Both the position numbers and the translations under genes were made by a program. 64,000 bases of DNA. Origin: Pseudomonas sp. PDNC002 (GTDB taxonomy: Bacteria; Pseudomonadota; Gammaproteobacteria; Pseudomonadales; Pseudomonadaceae). The stretch spans positions 4,281,502-4,345,501 of the forward strand of contig NZ_CP070356.1 of NCBI RefSeq assembly GCF_016919445.1. The letters are read 5' to 3'. This document shows, one piece after another, positions 17,299-26,165 of the stretch. Positions within the stretch are counted from its first letter, which is position 1. Each line of letters starts with the position of its first letter. The notes below the pieces were generated by a model. It was not told the DNA's origin and did no database searches. It saw only the letters and a program-made list of their open reading frames with translations.

Positions 17299-18897
17299 TT
17301 ATTGCGCTTTTTTCTGTGCCTGCAACGTCTCCTGAACCAGATTAGAGCGATCGAACGATCGGGGGGATTGCACGGGTGGATAGTCAATCAGCGTCTTCAG
17401 GTGCGCGCTGACCAGTTCGCCCATCGGGCCGGCGATCCAGGAGGACTTCTGGATCAGGTGGCCATAGGAGTCCTTGCTGTCGTAGCTCTCGAAGGGGTCG
17501 CTGCGCAGGTTGAACATGAGCGGAGCGAAACGCGGCAACACCGGGGCGTAGTAATCCTCCTTGGTGGAGAAGTGCAGCTTCCACGGCCCCATCCGTACCG
17601 CGGTCAGCTTGCCTTCGATGTAGTAGAGGATGCTGGTGCGCTTGCTCTCCGGCGCCTTGCCGGTCCAGTAGTCGAGGTTGTCGATGCCATCGATGTACTG
17701 TTTCTTCTCGGTCTTCATTCGTTCAACCACATCGGGCACGCCGGCGATGCTGGCGAAGGTGGTGAACATGTCCTGGTGTGCCTGGATGCCATTGAGGATC
17801 TGCCCGGGCTTCACCACACCTGGCCAGCGCAGCATGGAAGGCACACGGACGCCGCCCTCGTAGGTGGTCATCTTCTCGCCGCGGAACGGTGTGGTCGCGC
17901 CATCCGGCCAGGACGAGTGCTCGGGGCCATTGTCGGTGGAATACCAGACAACAGTGCTGTCCTCCAGGCCGTTTGCCTTGAGGAAGTCGAGTACCTGGCC
18001 GATGTCGTGATCATGCTGAAGCATGCCGCTGCCCTGGGCATCCTCTTCGTGCGTGTACTTGGCTGCAGCGTGGCGCCATTGCTCGTTGAGATGCGTATAG
18101 AGGTGCATACGGCTGGTGTTGAGCCAGACGAAGAATGGCTTGTCGTCCTTCTGCGCCTTGCGCATGAACTCGATTGCCCGAGGAATCACCTCGCCGCCGT
18201 CGAAATCTTCCATGCGTGCCATGGTCAGCGGTCCAGTGTCCTCGATGGTCTGTTTGCCAACACGGCCGAATCGCGGGTCTACCGTCGGATCGTCCTTGTC
18301 GCTGGCAAAGGTGTGGAGAACGCCACGGGTCTGGAACTTCTTCGCGAAGGCTTCCGGTCCGCCGGGATAAGTGCTGGCGAAGTTCTGGTAGTCGACATGC
18401 TCGCGCTGCTCCTCGGTATTGAGGTGGTACAGGTTGCCGTAGAACTCGTCGAAGCCATGCACCGTGGGCAGGTTGGGGTTGTTGTCGCCCAGGTGGTTCT
18501 TGCCGAACTGGCCAGTGCGATAGCCGACCTGTTTCAGGACTTCCGCAAGGCTCGGCGAGGCCGCCTGCAGGCCGAGCTTGTCGCCCGGTTGCCCCACGGT
18601 GGTCATGCCGGAGCGGATGGGGTACTGCCCGGTAATGAAGGCCGCGCGGCCGGCAGTACAGGAAGGCTGCCCGTAATGGTCGGTGAAACGGATGCCGGCC
18701 ATGCCGATGCTGTCGATGTTCGGCGTGGTATAGCCCATGGTGCCCATGCCGTAGGCGCTCACGTTCTGCCAGCCGATGTCGTCGCCCCAGATCACCAGGA
18801 TGTTGGGCTTGGCCGGCCCGGCCTGGGCCAGGGAACTCGCCAGTAGAGTTGTGCAGACGCTCAGTAGGGTAATCAGCCACTTGATGGGATGAATCAT
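17299..18897 (-). CDS. Exported type I (formylglycine) arylsulfatase
   Basis: A 532-residue sulfatase with a signal peptide ending SLAQA (about residue 26). The metal-binding start VIWGDDIGW carries the paired aspartates (39-40). The activation motif SC-TAGRA (Cys80) fits C-x-[PA]-x-R, so Cys80 should be converted to formylglycine. GKNHLGD and [10 protein letters not shown] supply further active-site residues. It is the last gene of an apparent six-gene minus-strand operon beginning with the LacI regulator, and follows the SDR by 42 bp. Expected role: hydrolysis of an organic sulfate ester outside the cytoplasm. No formylglycine-generating enzyme is present in the window. Confidence 0.92.
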   Translation of the reverse strand: MIHPIKWLITLLSVCTTLLASSLAQAGPAKPNILVIWGDDIGWQNVSAYGMGTMGYTTPNIDSIGMAGIRFTDHYGQPSCTAGRAAFITGQYPIRSGMTTVGQPGDKLGLQAASPSLAEVLKQVGYRTGQFGKNHLGDNNPNLPTVHGFDEFYGNLYHLNTEEQREHVDYQNFASTYPGGPEAFAKKFQTRGVLHTFASDKDDPTVDPRFGRVGKQTIEDTGPLTMARMEDFDGGEVIPRAIEFMRKAQKDDKPFFVWLNTSRMHLYTHLNEQWRHAAAKYTHEEDAQGSGMLQHDHDIGQVLDFLKANGLEDSTVVWYSTDNGPEHSSWPDGATTPFRGEKMTTYEGGVRVPSMLRWPGVVKPGQILNGIQAHQDMFTTFASIAGVPDVVERMKTEKKQYIDGIDNLDYWTGKAPESKRTSILYYIEGKLTAVRMGPWKLHFSTKEDYYAPVLPRFAPLMFNLRSDPFESYDSKDSYGHLIQKSSWIAGPMGELVSAHLKTLIDYPPVQSPRSFDRSNLVQETLQAQKKAQ

Positions 18898-18939
18898 GAT
18901 CAGCCTCGTTATTGTTCTGGAGTTGAATGGAACGATGTT

Positions 18940-19842
18940 TCAGCTGCGCAGGGACTCGACCAACTGGCGGCGTAGCTCCGGGTGCTCGGCGAAGGGGTCG
19001 GGCGGGTTACGCTGCTCGACGATGGCTTCAAGGCGGGCGCGCACCGCCCCCATGGCATGTGGGTGCGAGTAGATGTAGAAATCGCGACGGCCGATGGCCT
19101 CGAAGGTCAGCCTGGCAATCTGCTCGGCACTTACCCGCCCGGCGCCGGTGGCCTTGCGGTTCTGCTCTATGGCGGCCAGCTGGGAACGGGTGGGTGCCGT
19201 GGCATCGCTGAGCTCGTTGGGTCGGTTGCGGGCGGACTGGCTGATACCGGTCGGTACGAAGTAGGGGCACAACACCGAGCAATGAACCTGATCGCCGACC
19301 AGGGCGAGATCGTGATAAAGCGTCTCGCTGAGCGATACCACCGCATGCTTGCTCAGGTTGTAGACGCCCTGGGCCGGCGCATTGAGCAAGCCGGCCATCG
19401 AGGCACTGTTGACGATATGCGCCTCGAAGGCCGCGTCGGAGGCAGCTGCCGCCAGCATTAACGGGGTGAAGATGCGTACTGCATGGATCACGCTGCGGAC
19501 GTTCACACCCAGCACCCAGTCCCAGTCCTTCTCGCTGTTCTCCCAGACCAGGCCGCCGACCAGCACTCCGGCATTGTTGAACAACAAGTGGACCGCGCCG
19601 AACTCAGCCAGCGCGCCGTCAGCCAGGGCCTGAACCTGATCGGCACGGGAAACATCCGTGCGCAGGCCGATGACACTGGCTCCGCGCTCCCGCAGTTCGG
19701 TGACCGTTGCATCGAGCACATCGGCCTGGATGTCGGCCAGTACCAGCTTCATGCCCAGCTCGAAGCCTCTCTCGGCAAAAGCCTTGCCCAGCCCTGATGC
19801 TGCTCCGGTGATCACCGCCACGCGCCCCTCGAAGTCGATCAT
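18940..19842 (-). CDS. Short-chain dehydrogenase/reductase (classical SDR)
   Basis: A 300-residue classical SDR: TGAASGLG cofactor loop at residues 13-20, NNAG strand, catalytic serine in VNSASMAG, and YNLSK with Tyr and Lys about 35 residues before CPYFVPTGI. Asp in VLADIQ suggests NAD preference. The start overlaps the stop of the upstream thioesterase gene by 4 bp (ATGA), so translation is coupled. In an operon with an arylsulfatase and a HisD-like dehydrogenase it most likely oxidises an alcohol formed from a desulfated or degraded substrate; the substrate is not evident. Confidence 0.9.
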   Translation of the reverse strand: MIDFEGRVAVITGAASGLGKAFAERGFELGMKLVLADIQADVLDATVTELRERGASVIGLRTDVSRADQVQALADGALAEFGAVHLLFNNAGVLVGGLVWENSEKDWDWVLGVNVRSVIHAVRIFTPLMLAAAASDAAFEAHIVNSASMAGLLNAPAQGVYNLSKHAVVSLSETLYHDLALVGDQVHCSVLCPYFVPTGISQSARNRPNELSDATAPTRSQLAAIEQNRKATGAGRVSAEQIARLTFEAIGRRDFYIYSHPHAMGAVRARLEAIVEQRNPPDPFAEHPELRRQLVESLRS

Positions 19843-20279
19843 GGCGCCACCTGGATGCTTTCCAGGGCCTGGCGCAGCGCCACCGGCAGCGCTACCGGAC
19901 GCCGCGTCACACGGTCGACGTAGACGTGCACGAAATGCCCCTGTGCCGACGCGTCGCTATTGTCGTTGGCGAACAGGCCAACCTCGTAGCGCACGCTCGA
20001 GGTGCCCAGGTGCGTGACCCGCAGGCCGGCTCGCACCAGATCGGGGAAGGCGATGGAGGAGAAGTAGCTGCAGGTGGTTTCGACCACTAGACCAACCGTT
20101 GGGCTCTCGACGAAGTCCAGCAGGTCGCGCTCCAGCAGCCAGCCATTCACCACGGTGTCGAACCAGCTGTAGTAGACGACGTTGTTGACGTGGGCATAGA
20201 CGTCGTTGTCCATCCAGCGCGTGGTGATGTCGCGGAAATAGCGGTAGTCGGTGCGCTCATTCGGTGTGGGTTTGCCCAT
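19839..20279 (-). CDS. Hotdog-fold acyl-CoA thioesterase (4HBT/YbgC type)
   Basis: A 146-residue single hotdog domain with RDITTRWMDNDVYAHVNNVVYYSWFDT, the family signature in which the Asp in WMDND is the catalytic acid and HVNN marks the long helix. It lies 4 bp after the HisD-like gene stop and overlaps the SDR start. A clear paralogue (same TTRW-D-D-YxHVxNVVYYSxFD pattern) lies at 47617-48051 in the catabolic block, suggesting the two operons process related CoA esters. Confidence 0.9.
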   Translation of the reverse strand: MGKPTPNERTDYRYFRDITTRWMDNDVYAHVNNVVYYSWFDTVVNGWLLERDLLDFVESPTVGLVVETTCSYFSSIAFPDLVRAGLRVTHLGTSSVRYEVGLFANDNSDASAQGHFVHVYVDRVTRRPVALPVALRQALESIQVAP

Positions 20280-20283
20280 GGCA

Positions 20284-21567
20284 TCAGGCCTCCTGCTTCA
20301 GGCGGCGCACGCGGATGTCCGCCTGCTCCTTGTGCCCGGACATGTGCTCGTAGCCGCAAAGGCGCGAGCAGTATTCGCCGACCATCACGCTTGCTGCGTC
20401 GGTGAGCACCCGCTGGTAGGTATGGGTCTTGATGAACTTGCCGACCCACAGCCCGCCGGTGTAGCGCCCGGCCCCCATGGTCGGCAGTGTATGGTTGGTG
20501 CCGATCACCTTGTCGCCGTAGCTGACATTGGTGCGGTGGCCGAGGAACAGCGCGCCGTAGCGGGTCATGCGGGCGTGATACCAGTCCGGGTCGCGGGTCA
20601 TCACCTGTACATGTTCCGAGCACAGGCGCTCGGCGACCTCCAGGGCTTCCTCGTCGCTGTCGCACAGATGGATCTCGCCGAAATCGCGCCAGGCCACGCT
20701 GGCGATCGGCGCGGTGTCCAAGCGCGACAGTACCTTCTCAATGGCGGCCGGCAGTTCCTCGGCGATCTGCCGGCTGGTCGTGATGCAGTAGGCCGGTGAG
20801 GTTGGGCCGTGCTCGGCCTGGCCCAGCAGGTCAACGGCGACCAGTTCGGCGTCGACACTGTCGTCGCAGATCACCAGGGTCTCGGTCGGGCCGGCGAACA
20901 GGTCGATGCCGACGCGCCCGAACAATTGGCGCTTGGCTTCGGCGACATAGGCGTTGCCGGGGCCGACCAGCATGTCCACCGGCTCGATGCTTTCAGTGCC
21001 GATGGCCATCGCCGCTACAGCCTGTACGCCACCCAGGCAGTAGATCTCGTCCGCGCCCGCGAGGTGCATGGCTGCGACGATCTCGGGGCAGGGCTGGCCT
21101 TCGAACGGCGGCGCACAGGCGATCACGCGCTTCACCCCGGCCACCTTGGCCGTCAGCACGCTCATGTGCGCGCTGGCGATCAGCGGGTACTTGCCGCCGG
21201 GGATGTAGCAGCCCACCGAGTTGACCGGGATATTGCGATGGCCGAGCACCACGCCCGGCAGAGTTTCCACCTCGACATCGTGCAGAGAGTCCTTCTGCAC
21301 CTGGGCGAAACGGCGGATCTGCGCCTGGGCGAAGCGGATGTCCTCGAGCGTCTGCTGCGGCAGGCCGGCGATGCAGGCGGCGATCTGCTCCGGCGTCAGG
21401 CGGAAGCTGCTCGGCGTCCAGCGGTCGAACTTGCCGGAATAGTCGCGCACCGCTGCGTCGCCGCGCGCCTCGATGTCGGCGAGGATGGCTTCGACGGTGC
21501 TGCGCACCTGTGCCTGGTCGGAGGCCTTGGCCTGGGCCGACTGGCCTTTCTTGAGTTGTTGGATCAT
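20284..21567 (-). CDS. Histidinol-dehydrogenase-family (HpsN-like) NAD-dependent dehydrogenase
   Basis: A 427-residue protein of the HisD fold. It retains the Zn-site words GQAEHG and NHTLPT, the catalytic Glu-His of CSEHVQVM, and a C-terminal GHKEQADIR equivalent of the HisD zinc histidine. The blocks [32 protein letters not shown] and [12 protein letters not shown] are as I recall them for catabolic HisD homologues such as sulfopropanediol dehydrogenase HpsN. It is not in a his operon but between an MFS transporter and a thioesterase/SDR/arylsulfatase set, so a catabolic alcohol dehydrogenase is favoured over histidine synthesis. An AGGAG site precedes the ATG. Confidence 0.85.
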   Translation of the reverse strand: MIQQLKKGQSAQAKASDQAQVRSTVEAILADIEARGDAAVRDYSGKFDRWTPSSFRLTPEQIAACIAGLPQQTLEDIRFAQAQIRRFAQVQKDSLHDVEVETLPGVVLGHRNIPVNSVGCYIPGGKYPLIASAHMSVLTAKVAGVKRVIACAPPFEGQPCPEIVAAMHLAGADEIYCLGGVQAVAAMAIGTESIEPVDMLVGPGNAYVAEAKRQLFGRVGIDLFAGPTETLVICDDSVDAELVAVDLLGQAEHGPTSPAYCITTSRQIAEELPAAIEKVLSRLDTAPIASVAWRDFGEIHLCDSDEEALEVAERLCSEHVQVMTRDPDWYHARMTRYGALFLGHRTNVSYGDKVIGTNHTLPTMGAGRYTGGLWVGKFIKTHTYQRVLTDAASVMVGEYCSRLCGYEHMSGHKEQADIRVRRLKQEA

Positions 21568-21597
21568 TTAGGGCTCCTATGGGCAGTGGTCGCCGCC

Positions 21598-22902
21598 TCA
21601 GGCGGCGCGAAGAGGGATGGCGGCCGGTCGCACAACCGTCAGGACGATGCAGGTGGCCAGCAGGTAGAGCCCCATCACGAACAGCAGGCTGTAGCTGGTG
21701 CCGCCGCTGGCGGTATTCAGGGCGGTAGTGATCGGCGGGCTAATGGCGCCGCCCAGGTTGCCGATGCTGCTGATCAGGGCGATGCCGGCAGCTACCGAGG
21801 CGCGCGGCAGGTACTCGGATGCGAGGGCGAAGAACACCGGCGTGACCGCGGCGATCCCCAGGATCGCCAGGCACAGGCCGGCCAGGGAGATGCCCAGCTG
21901 ACCCTGGCCAAGGGTGATGACGAGCAGGCCGGTCATGGCCGTCAGCGCCCCGAAGCCGAAGTGCCAGCGCCGTTCGCGGTGGCGATCCGAGCTGCGGCCG
22001 AGCAGCAGCACCCCAGCGATGGCGAAGAGTTGTGGAACGGTGGCGTATACGCCGATCTGCAAGACGTCGGAGACGCCCCAACTGCGAATCAGGGTCGGGG
22101 TCCAGAACACCATGCTGTAGGTACCGGCGACCATCAGCAGATAGACCAGCGACAACGCCCAGACCTTGAAATCGCCTAGAAGGCCAAGCAACGAGCCATG
22201 GCGAGCGCTGCCTGGTGCCTCGGCCTGCTCGTCGAACTGCTGGCGCAGCCGGGCCTTTTCATCAGCGCTCAGCCAGTTGGCCTGTTCGGGGCGGTCGACC
22301 AGCACGTACCAGGCCAGCAGGCCGAGCAGCGGGGCAGGCAGACCCTGCAGGAGGAACAGCCACTGCCAGCCATGCCAATCGTTGGTGCCGTGCAGGTACT
22401 TCATGATGGCGCCCGACAACGGGCCGGCAACCAGCGCGGCGATGATGGCGCCAAGCAGGAACACGGCGATCATCCGCGCACGCCGTGCCGGCGGGTACCA
22501 GTAGGTCAGATAGAGAAGGGCGCCCGGGGTAAAGCCGGCTTCGAACGCGCCCAGGAGGAAGCGCAGGACGTAGAACTGCAAGGGTGTGCGCACGAACATC
22601 ATCGCCATCGCCACCAAACCCCAGCAGACCATGATGCGCAGGAGCGTGCGGCGCACGCCGACCCGTTCCAGCATCAGGTTGCTCGGTACCTCGAACAGCA
22701 GGTAGCCGATGAAGAACACCCCGGCGCCCATGGCATAGACGGTATCGCTGAATGCCAGCGTTTCCTTCATCTGCAACTGCGCGTAGCCGACGTTGATCCG
22801 GTCTAGGAAGGCCACCACGTAAGCCACCAGCAGCAGCGGCATAATCCGCCAGCTGATCTTCAGGTACATCGCGTTGTCGTCCTGGGACACTTGTGTGTTC
22901 AT
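21598..22902 (-). CDS. MFS transporter, anion:cation symporter type
   Basis: 434 residues from the ATG at 22902, chosen for its AAGGAGACA ribosome site; an upstream in-frame start would add a 35-residue polar leader. About twelve hydrophobic segments are visible. The first loop reads AFLDRINVGYAQLQM, typical of the ACS (hexuronate/tartrate/phthalate-type organic anion) family. It lies between the LacI-family regulator and the HisD-like dehydrogenase, so it probably imports the acidic or polar substrate of this operon across the inner membrane. Confidence 0.88.
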   Translation of the reverse strand: MNTQVSQDDNAMYLKISWRIMPLLLVAYVVAFLDRINVGYAQLQMKETLAFSDTVYAMGAGVFFIGYLLFEVPSNLMLERVGVRRTLLRIMVCWGLVAMAMMFVRTPLQFYVLRFLLGAFEAGFTPGALLYLTYWYPPARRARMIAVFLLGAIIAALVAGPLSGAIMKYLHGTNDWHGWQWLFLLQGLPAPLLGLLAWYVLVDRPEQANWLSADEKARLRQQFDEQAEAPGSARHGSLLGLLGDFKVWALSLVYLLMVAGTYSMVFWTPTLIRSWGVSDVLQIGVYATVPQLFAIAGVLLLGRSSDRHRERRWHFGFGALTAMTGLLVITLGQGQLGISLAGLCLAILGIAAVTPVFFALASEYLPRASVAAGIALISSIGNLGGAISPPITTALNTASGGTSYSLLFVMGLYLLATCIVLTVVRPAAIPLRAA

Positions 22903-22957
22903 GCCTGTCTCCTTGTTGTCGTTGTTGGGTAGGCGTGACGGGAAATGCGATGAAGCT

Positions 22958-23980
22958 TCAGGCGCTGGAGCGCAGTACCAGGCGCCCTGGCACCTCGCGC
23001 AGCGCATCGGTGAGGCTGCCGTTGGGGCGCCCTGCGCCGAGCAGCTCGATGGCGCAATCGATCATCCTGTCCAGCGGCTGGTGCACCGTGGTCAGCGAGT
23101 GCTCCGGATAGGCCGCGTCGCGGATGTCATCGAAACCGACCAGCGCCACGTCCTCCGGGACCCGCAGGGATGTGTTCTGGCGAACGTGGGCGAGTACGCC
23201 GAGGGCCATCACGTCGTTGGCGCAGAACACCGCGTCGATGGCGGGCGCGGTTTTGCTGAAAAGCTGGCCGGCGGCTTGTCGTGCGCCGTCGTACGTGTAG
23301 CCACCCGCAATGCAGGCAACGAGCTGTTGGCCGTGCTCCGCGAGGCCCTGCTTGAACCCGTACAGGCGGTCGGCGGTGGTGGAAATTCCAGGGTCACCGG
23401 AGACGAATGCGCAGGCTCGGCGACCGCTGCCGGCCAGGTAAACGGCGACTTCGCGGCCCATGCGCTGGTTGTCACAGCAGACCGACCAGACGCTCGGGTC
23501 TTCCACACGCCGGTTGAGGAACACCACCGCGATGCCTTGTTGCGCGCAGAGTTCGGACATGCGCGAGGAGAGCTTCGCGGCGGTCACCACGATGGCGTCG
23601 ACCTGGTACTGCAGGAGTTGCGGCATCGACTGGTCGGCATCGCCGCCCGGCGGCACGACGAACATCAGCAACTGCCGGCCGTCCTGGCGCAGGCGCAGGG
23701 CAAAGGTTTCAAGTAGTGCCGGGTAGAAAGGATTGCCCAGACTGCCGATCACCAGCGCGACGATGCCAGTCTTGCGCCGGTTCAAGGAGCGGGCGATGGC
23801 GTTAGGTCGATAGCCCAGCTCATCGGCGATGGCGAGGATTCGCCCGCGTAGTTCAGGCGATATCCGCGAGTTTTCGTCGAATGCGCGCGTGATGGTGGAG
23901 GTCGCCACGCCCAGGCGCACGGCGAGGTCTTTGGCGGTGGTCCGCGTGGTCGCGAAAGGGGGCGGGGTGACACGCGACAT
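22958..23980 (-). CDS. LacI/GalR-family transcriptional regulator
   Basis: 340 residues from the ATG at 23980; an upstream GTG at 24013 would add 11 residues and run into the palindrome GTGTGCACAC (24006-24015). The N-terminal helix-turn-helix (TTAKDLAVRLGVATSTITRAFDENSRISPELRGRIL, then hinge LGYRPNAIARSLNRRKTG) is followed by a periplasmic-binding-like effector domain ending VPEDVALVGFDDIRDAAYPEHSLTTVHQP. It is the first gene of the minus-strand operon and is probably a local repressor of the transporter/dehydrogenase/sulfatase genes. The palindrome just upstream is a candidate autoregulatory site. Confidence 0.9.
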   Translation of the reverse strand: MSRVTPPPFATTRTTAKDLAVRLGVATSTITRAFDENSRISPELRGRILAIADELGYRPNAIARSLNRRKTGIVALVIGSLGNPFYPALLETFALRLRQDGRQLLMFVVPPGGDADQSMPQLLQYQVDAIVVTAAKLSSRMSELCAQQGIAVVFLNRRVEDPSVWSVCCDNQRMGREVAVYLAGSGRRACAFVSGDPGISTTADRLYGFKQGLAEHGQQLVACIAGGYTYDGARQAAGQLFSKTAPAIDAVFCANDVMALGVLAHVRQNTSLRVPEDVALVGFDDIRDAAYPEHSLTTVHQPLDRMIDCAIELLGAGRPNGSLTDALREVPGRLVLRSSA

Positions 23981-24024
23981 GAGCGAATCCAGTGGCCGTG
24001 CAACCGTGTGCACACATGGCCTGG

Positions 24025-24074
24025 ATGCTACCCGCGCCCTTCGGGAGACGAGACCTCCCCCCTATGAGGGGGGA
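24025..24074 (-). promoter_or_regulatory. GC palindrome with -10-like hexamer upstream of the LacI operon
   Basis: TCCCCCCT-ATG-AGGGGGGA (24056-24074) is a perfect 8-bp inverted repeat. On the minus strand a TAGCAT hexamer begins 35 bp from its centre, at 24030. The same palindrome-to-hexamer spacing recurs at other operons in this window. Confidence 0.55.
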
Positions 24075-24113
24075 AGCCATGCAGCGACCGCAAGACGGGC
24101 TTCAGGTAGCGGA

Positions 24114-25907
24114 TCAGAAGCTCTCGTCGTCCATCTCCAGTGCCGACTCGCCTCCGTCGGTGAGCACCCGCGCCAGACCGTCCGCCATGGGTAGCAGGTG
24201 GCAGGCATAGAACTGCGCCGTGTGCAGCTTGGCGCGATAGAACGCGGGATCGCCCGTGCCGTCCTGCAGGCGCTGCCAGGCCACAAGGGCTGAACTGGCC
24301 AGTTGCCAACCACCAGCTACCAGACCGAACAGTTGCAGGAAAGGCACTGCGCCGAGGGCAATCTCGCGTGGTTGCTGGTCGTAGCGCTGGACGATGCAGG
24401 ACACGCCACGCTCCAGGGCGTCCAGCGCCAGGTCGAGCGCATGGCCGATCGGCTCCAGGGCGTCCTCGCTGCGCGGCAGGCGACGGGCGCAATCGCGCAT
24501 CCGAGCAATCAGCGCCAGTGCCGCGACACCGCGATCCCGTGCGATCTTGCGGCCGACCAGGTCATTGGCCTGGATGCCGGTGGTGCCTTCGTAGATCGTT
24601 GTGATGCGGGCATCGCGTAGGTGCTGGGCTGCGCCGGTTTCCTCGATGAAGCCCATGCCACCATGGATCTGCACGCCCAGCGAGGCGATGTCGATGGCGT
24701 TCTCCGTGCTCCAGGCTTTGACCACCGGGATCAGCAAGTCGACGAAGGCCTGCTGTTCCCGGCGCACCTCCGGATCCGGGTGGCCGCTGGCGACGTCCAT
24801 CGCCAGAGCGACCTCGCAGCCCAGTGCACGCATCGCTTCGACGCGGGATTTCATCGACAGCAGCATGCGGCGCACATCCGGATGGCGGAGGATTGCGACC
24901 TTCTCGCGGCTCGCACTGCCCAGTTCGCTACCCTGGCGGCGCTCGCGGGCATAGGCCAGGGCGCGCTGATAGGCCCGCTCCGAGAGGCCAATGCCCTCGA
25001 TGCCGACCGAGAACCGCGCAGCGTTCATCATGCTGAACATGTATTCCAGGCCGCGGTTTTCCTCGCCTACCAGCCAGCCGACGGCACCGTCGCGGTCGCC
25101 GAAGGCGAGGACTGCGGTGGGGCTGCCATGGATGCCGAGCTTGTGCTCGATGGACACGCAGCGCACATCGTTGCGCGCATCCGGCTTGCCCGAGGCGTCG
25201 AGCAGCACCTTCGGTACCAGGAATAGCGAAATGCCCTTGACCCCCTCGGGCGCACCAGGAACCCGTGCCAGGACCAGGTGCACGATGTTCTCGGTGAGAT
25301 CGTGCTCGCCGTAGGTAATGAAGATCTTCTGGCCGAAGACCCGATAGGTGCCGTCGCCGTTGCGTTCGGCACGACTGCGCACGGCGGCGAGGTCGGAACC
25401 GGCCTGCGGCTCGGTCAGGTTCATGGTGCCGGTCCACTCGCCGCTGATCAGCTTCGGCAGCCAGGTTTCCTTGAGTGCAGCGCTGCCGTGCAGTTCGACG
25501 GCCTCGATGGCGCCGCGGGTGAGCATCGGGCAGAGGCCGAAAGCGACGTTGGCGGCGTTCCACATTTCCTCCACCGCTGCCGACAGCAGCCGGGCGATAC
25601 CCTGGCCACCGAACTCCGGCGAGCAGGAGAGGGCATTCCAACCGCCTTCGACAAATTGCTCGTAGGCATGCTTCCAGCCATCGGCGGTGCGCACGGCCCC
25701 GTCATTCCAGCGCGCACCCTGGCGGTCACCGACACTGTTGAGCGGCGCCAGAACACCACTGGCGAAGCGCCCGGCCTCGGCCAGAATGGCCTGGGCTAGG
25801 TCGCTGCCGATCTCTTCCTGGCCAGGCAGCGCCTGGAGGCGTGCGAGCAGACCGAGATCGTCGAGGATGAATTGCATGTCGCGCAGGGGGGCTGAGTACT
25901 CGCTCAT
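24114..25907 (-). CDS. Large acyl-CoA dehydrogenase (about 600-aa, DmdC-like class)
   Basis: 597 residues from the ATG at 25907, matching the usual length of this long acyl-CoA dehydrogenase class. Visible blocks are FGGQGIARLLSAAVEEM, MNLTEPQAGSDLAAVRSRA (FAD/substrate loop), and RITTIYEGTTGIQANDLVGRK with the catalytic glutamate of YEGT. The extra C-terminal helical domain of about 130 residues is typical of DmdC/FadE5-type enzymes. It is transcribed away from the MalT-type activator gene, with a palindrome between them. It probably performs an alpha,beta-dehydrogenation step on an acyl-CoA in the block. Confidence 0.92.
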   Translation of the reverse strand: MSEYSAPLRDMQFILDDLGLLARLQALPGQEEIGSDLAQAILAEAGRFASGVLAPLNSVGDRQGARWNDGAVRTADGWKHAYEQFVEGGWNALSCSPEFGGQGIARLLSAAVEEMWNAANVAFGLCPMLTRGAIEAVELHGSAALKETWLPKLISGEWTGTMNLTEPQAGSDLAAVRSRAERNGDGTYRVFGQKIFITYGEHDLTENIVHLVLARVPGAPEGVKGISLFLVPKVLLDASGKPDARNDVRCVSIEHKLGIHGSPTAVLAFGDRDGAVGWLVGEENRGLEYMFSMMNAARFSVGIEGIGLSERAYQRALAYARERRQGSELGSASREKVAILRHPDVRRMLLSMKSRVEAMRALGCEVALAMDVASGHPDPEVRREQQAFVDLLIPVVKAWSTENAIDIASLGVQIHGGMGFIEETGAAQHLRDARITTIYEGTTGIQANDLVGRKIARDRGVAALALIARMRDCARRLPRSEDALEPIGHALDLALDALERGVSCIVQRYDQQPREIALGAVPFLQLFGLVAGGWQLASSALVAWQRLQDGTGDPAFYRAKLHTAQFYACHLLPMADGLARVLTDGGESALEMDDESF

Positions 25908-25938
25908 GGTGGGGCTCCGGGGGGATAAGGTGGCCGGA

Positions 25939-25986
25939 ATTGAATCCCAATCCATCGCCCGACGGCCCCCACCCCGCTGGGGTGGG
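25939..25986 (-). promoter_or_regulatory. GC palindrome upstream of the large acyl-CoA dehydrogenase
   Basis: CCCACCCC-GCT-GGGGTGGG (25968-25986) is a perfect 8-bp inverted repeat 61 bp upstream of the start. On the minus strand a TTCAAT hexamer (4 of 6 match to a sigma-70 -10) begins 33 bp from its centre. Confidence 0.5.
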
Positions 25987-26038
25987 CTCATTGGTCGGAT
26001 CGCCTATCGCCTGGCGTGGCGCAGCGGGTAATGTCTCT

Positions 26039-26083
26039 CCCCGTAGCGAGGGGGGTGTGCTTTGCGCGGAGGGGGGGCAATAT
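26039..26083 (+). promoter_or_regulatory. GC palindrome and -10-like hexamer upstream of the MalT-type regulator
   Basis: CCCC-GTAGCGA-GGGG (26039-26053, with further G residues) is an imperfect member of the palindrome family. A CAATAT hexamer starts at 26078, 32 bp from the centre. It may mediate autoregulation of the regulator gene. Confidence 0.45.
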
Positions 26084-26165
26084 CGATCCCGGTACACCCG
26101 AGGCTCCTCGCGTCCATGACGCCGGGCAACGGCGCGCCAGTTATGCAGAAAGGCCAAGAATAACA

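Noticed and set aside
17269-18846. 525-codon open frame on the plus strand
   Set aside because: Antisense to the arylsulfatase, which has a signal peptide and formylglycine motif; the plus-strand translation shows no motifs.
20284-21567. Biosynthetic histidinol dehydrogenase (hisD)
   Set aside because: HisD fold is clear, but the gene is embedded with a transporter, arylsulfatase and SDR, with no his genes around it, so a catabolic homologue is preferred.
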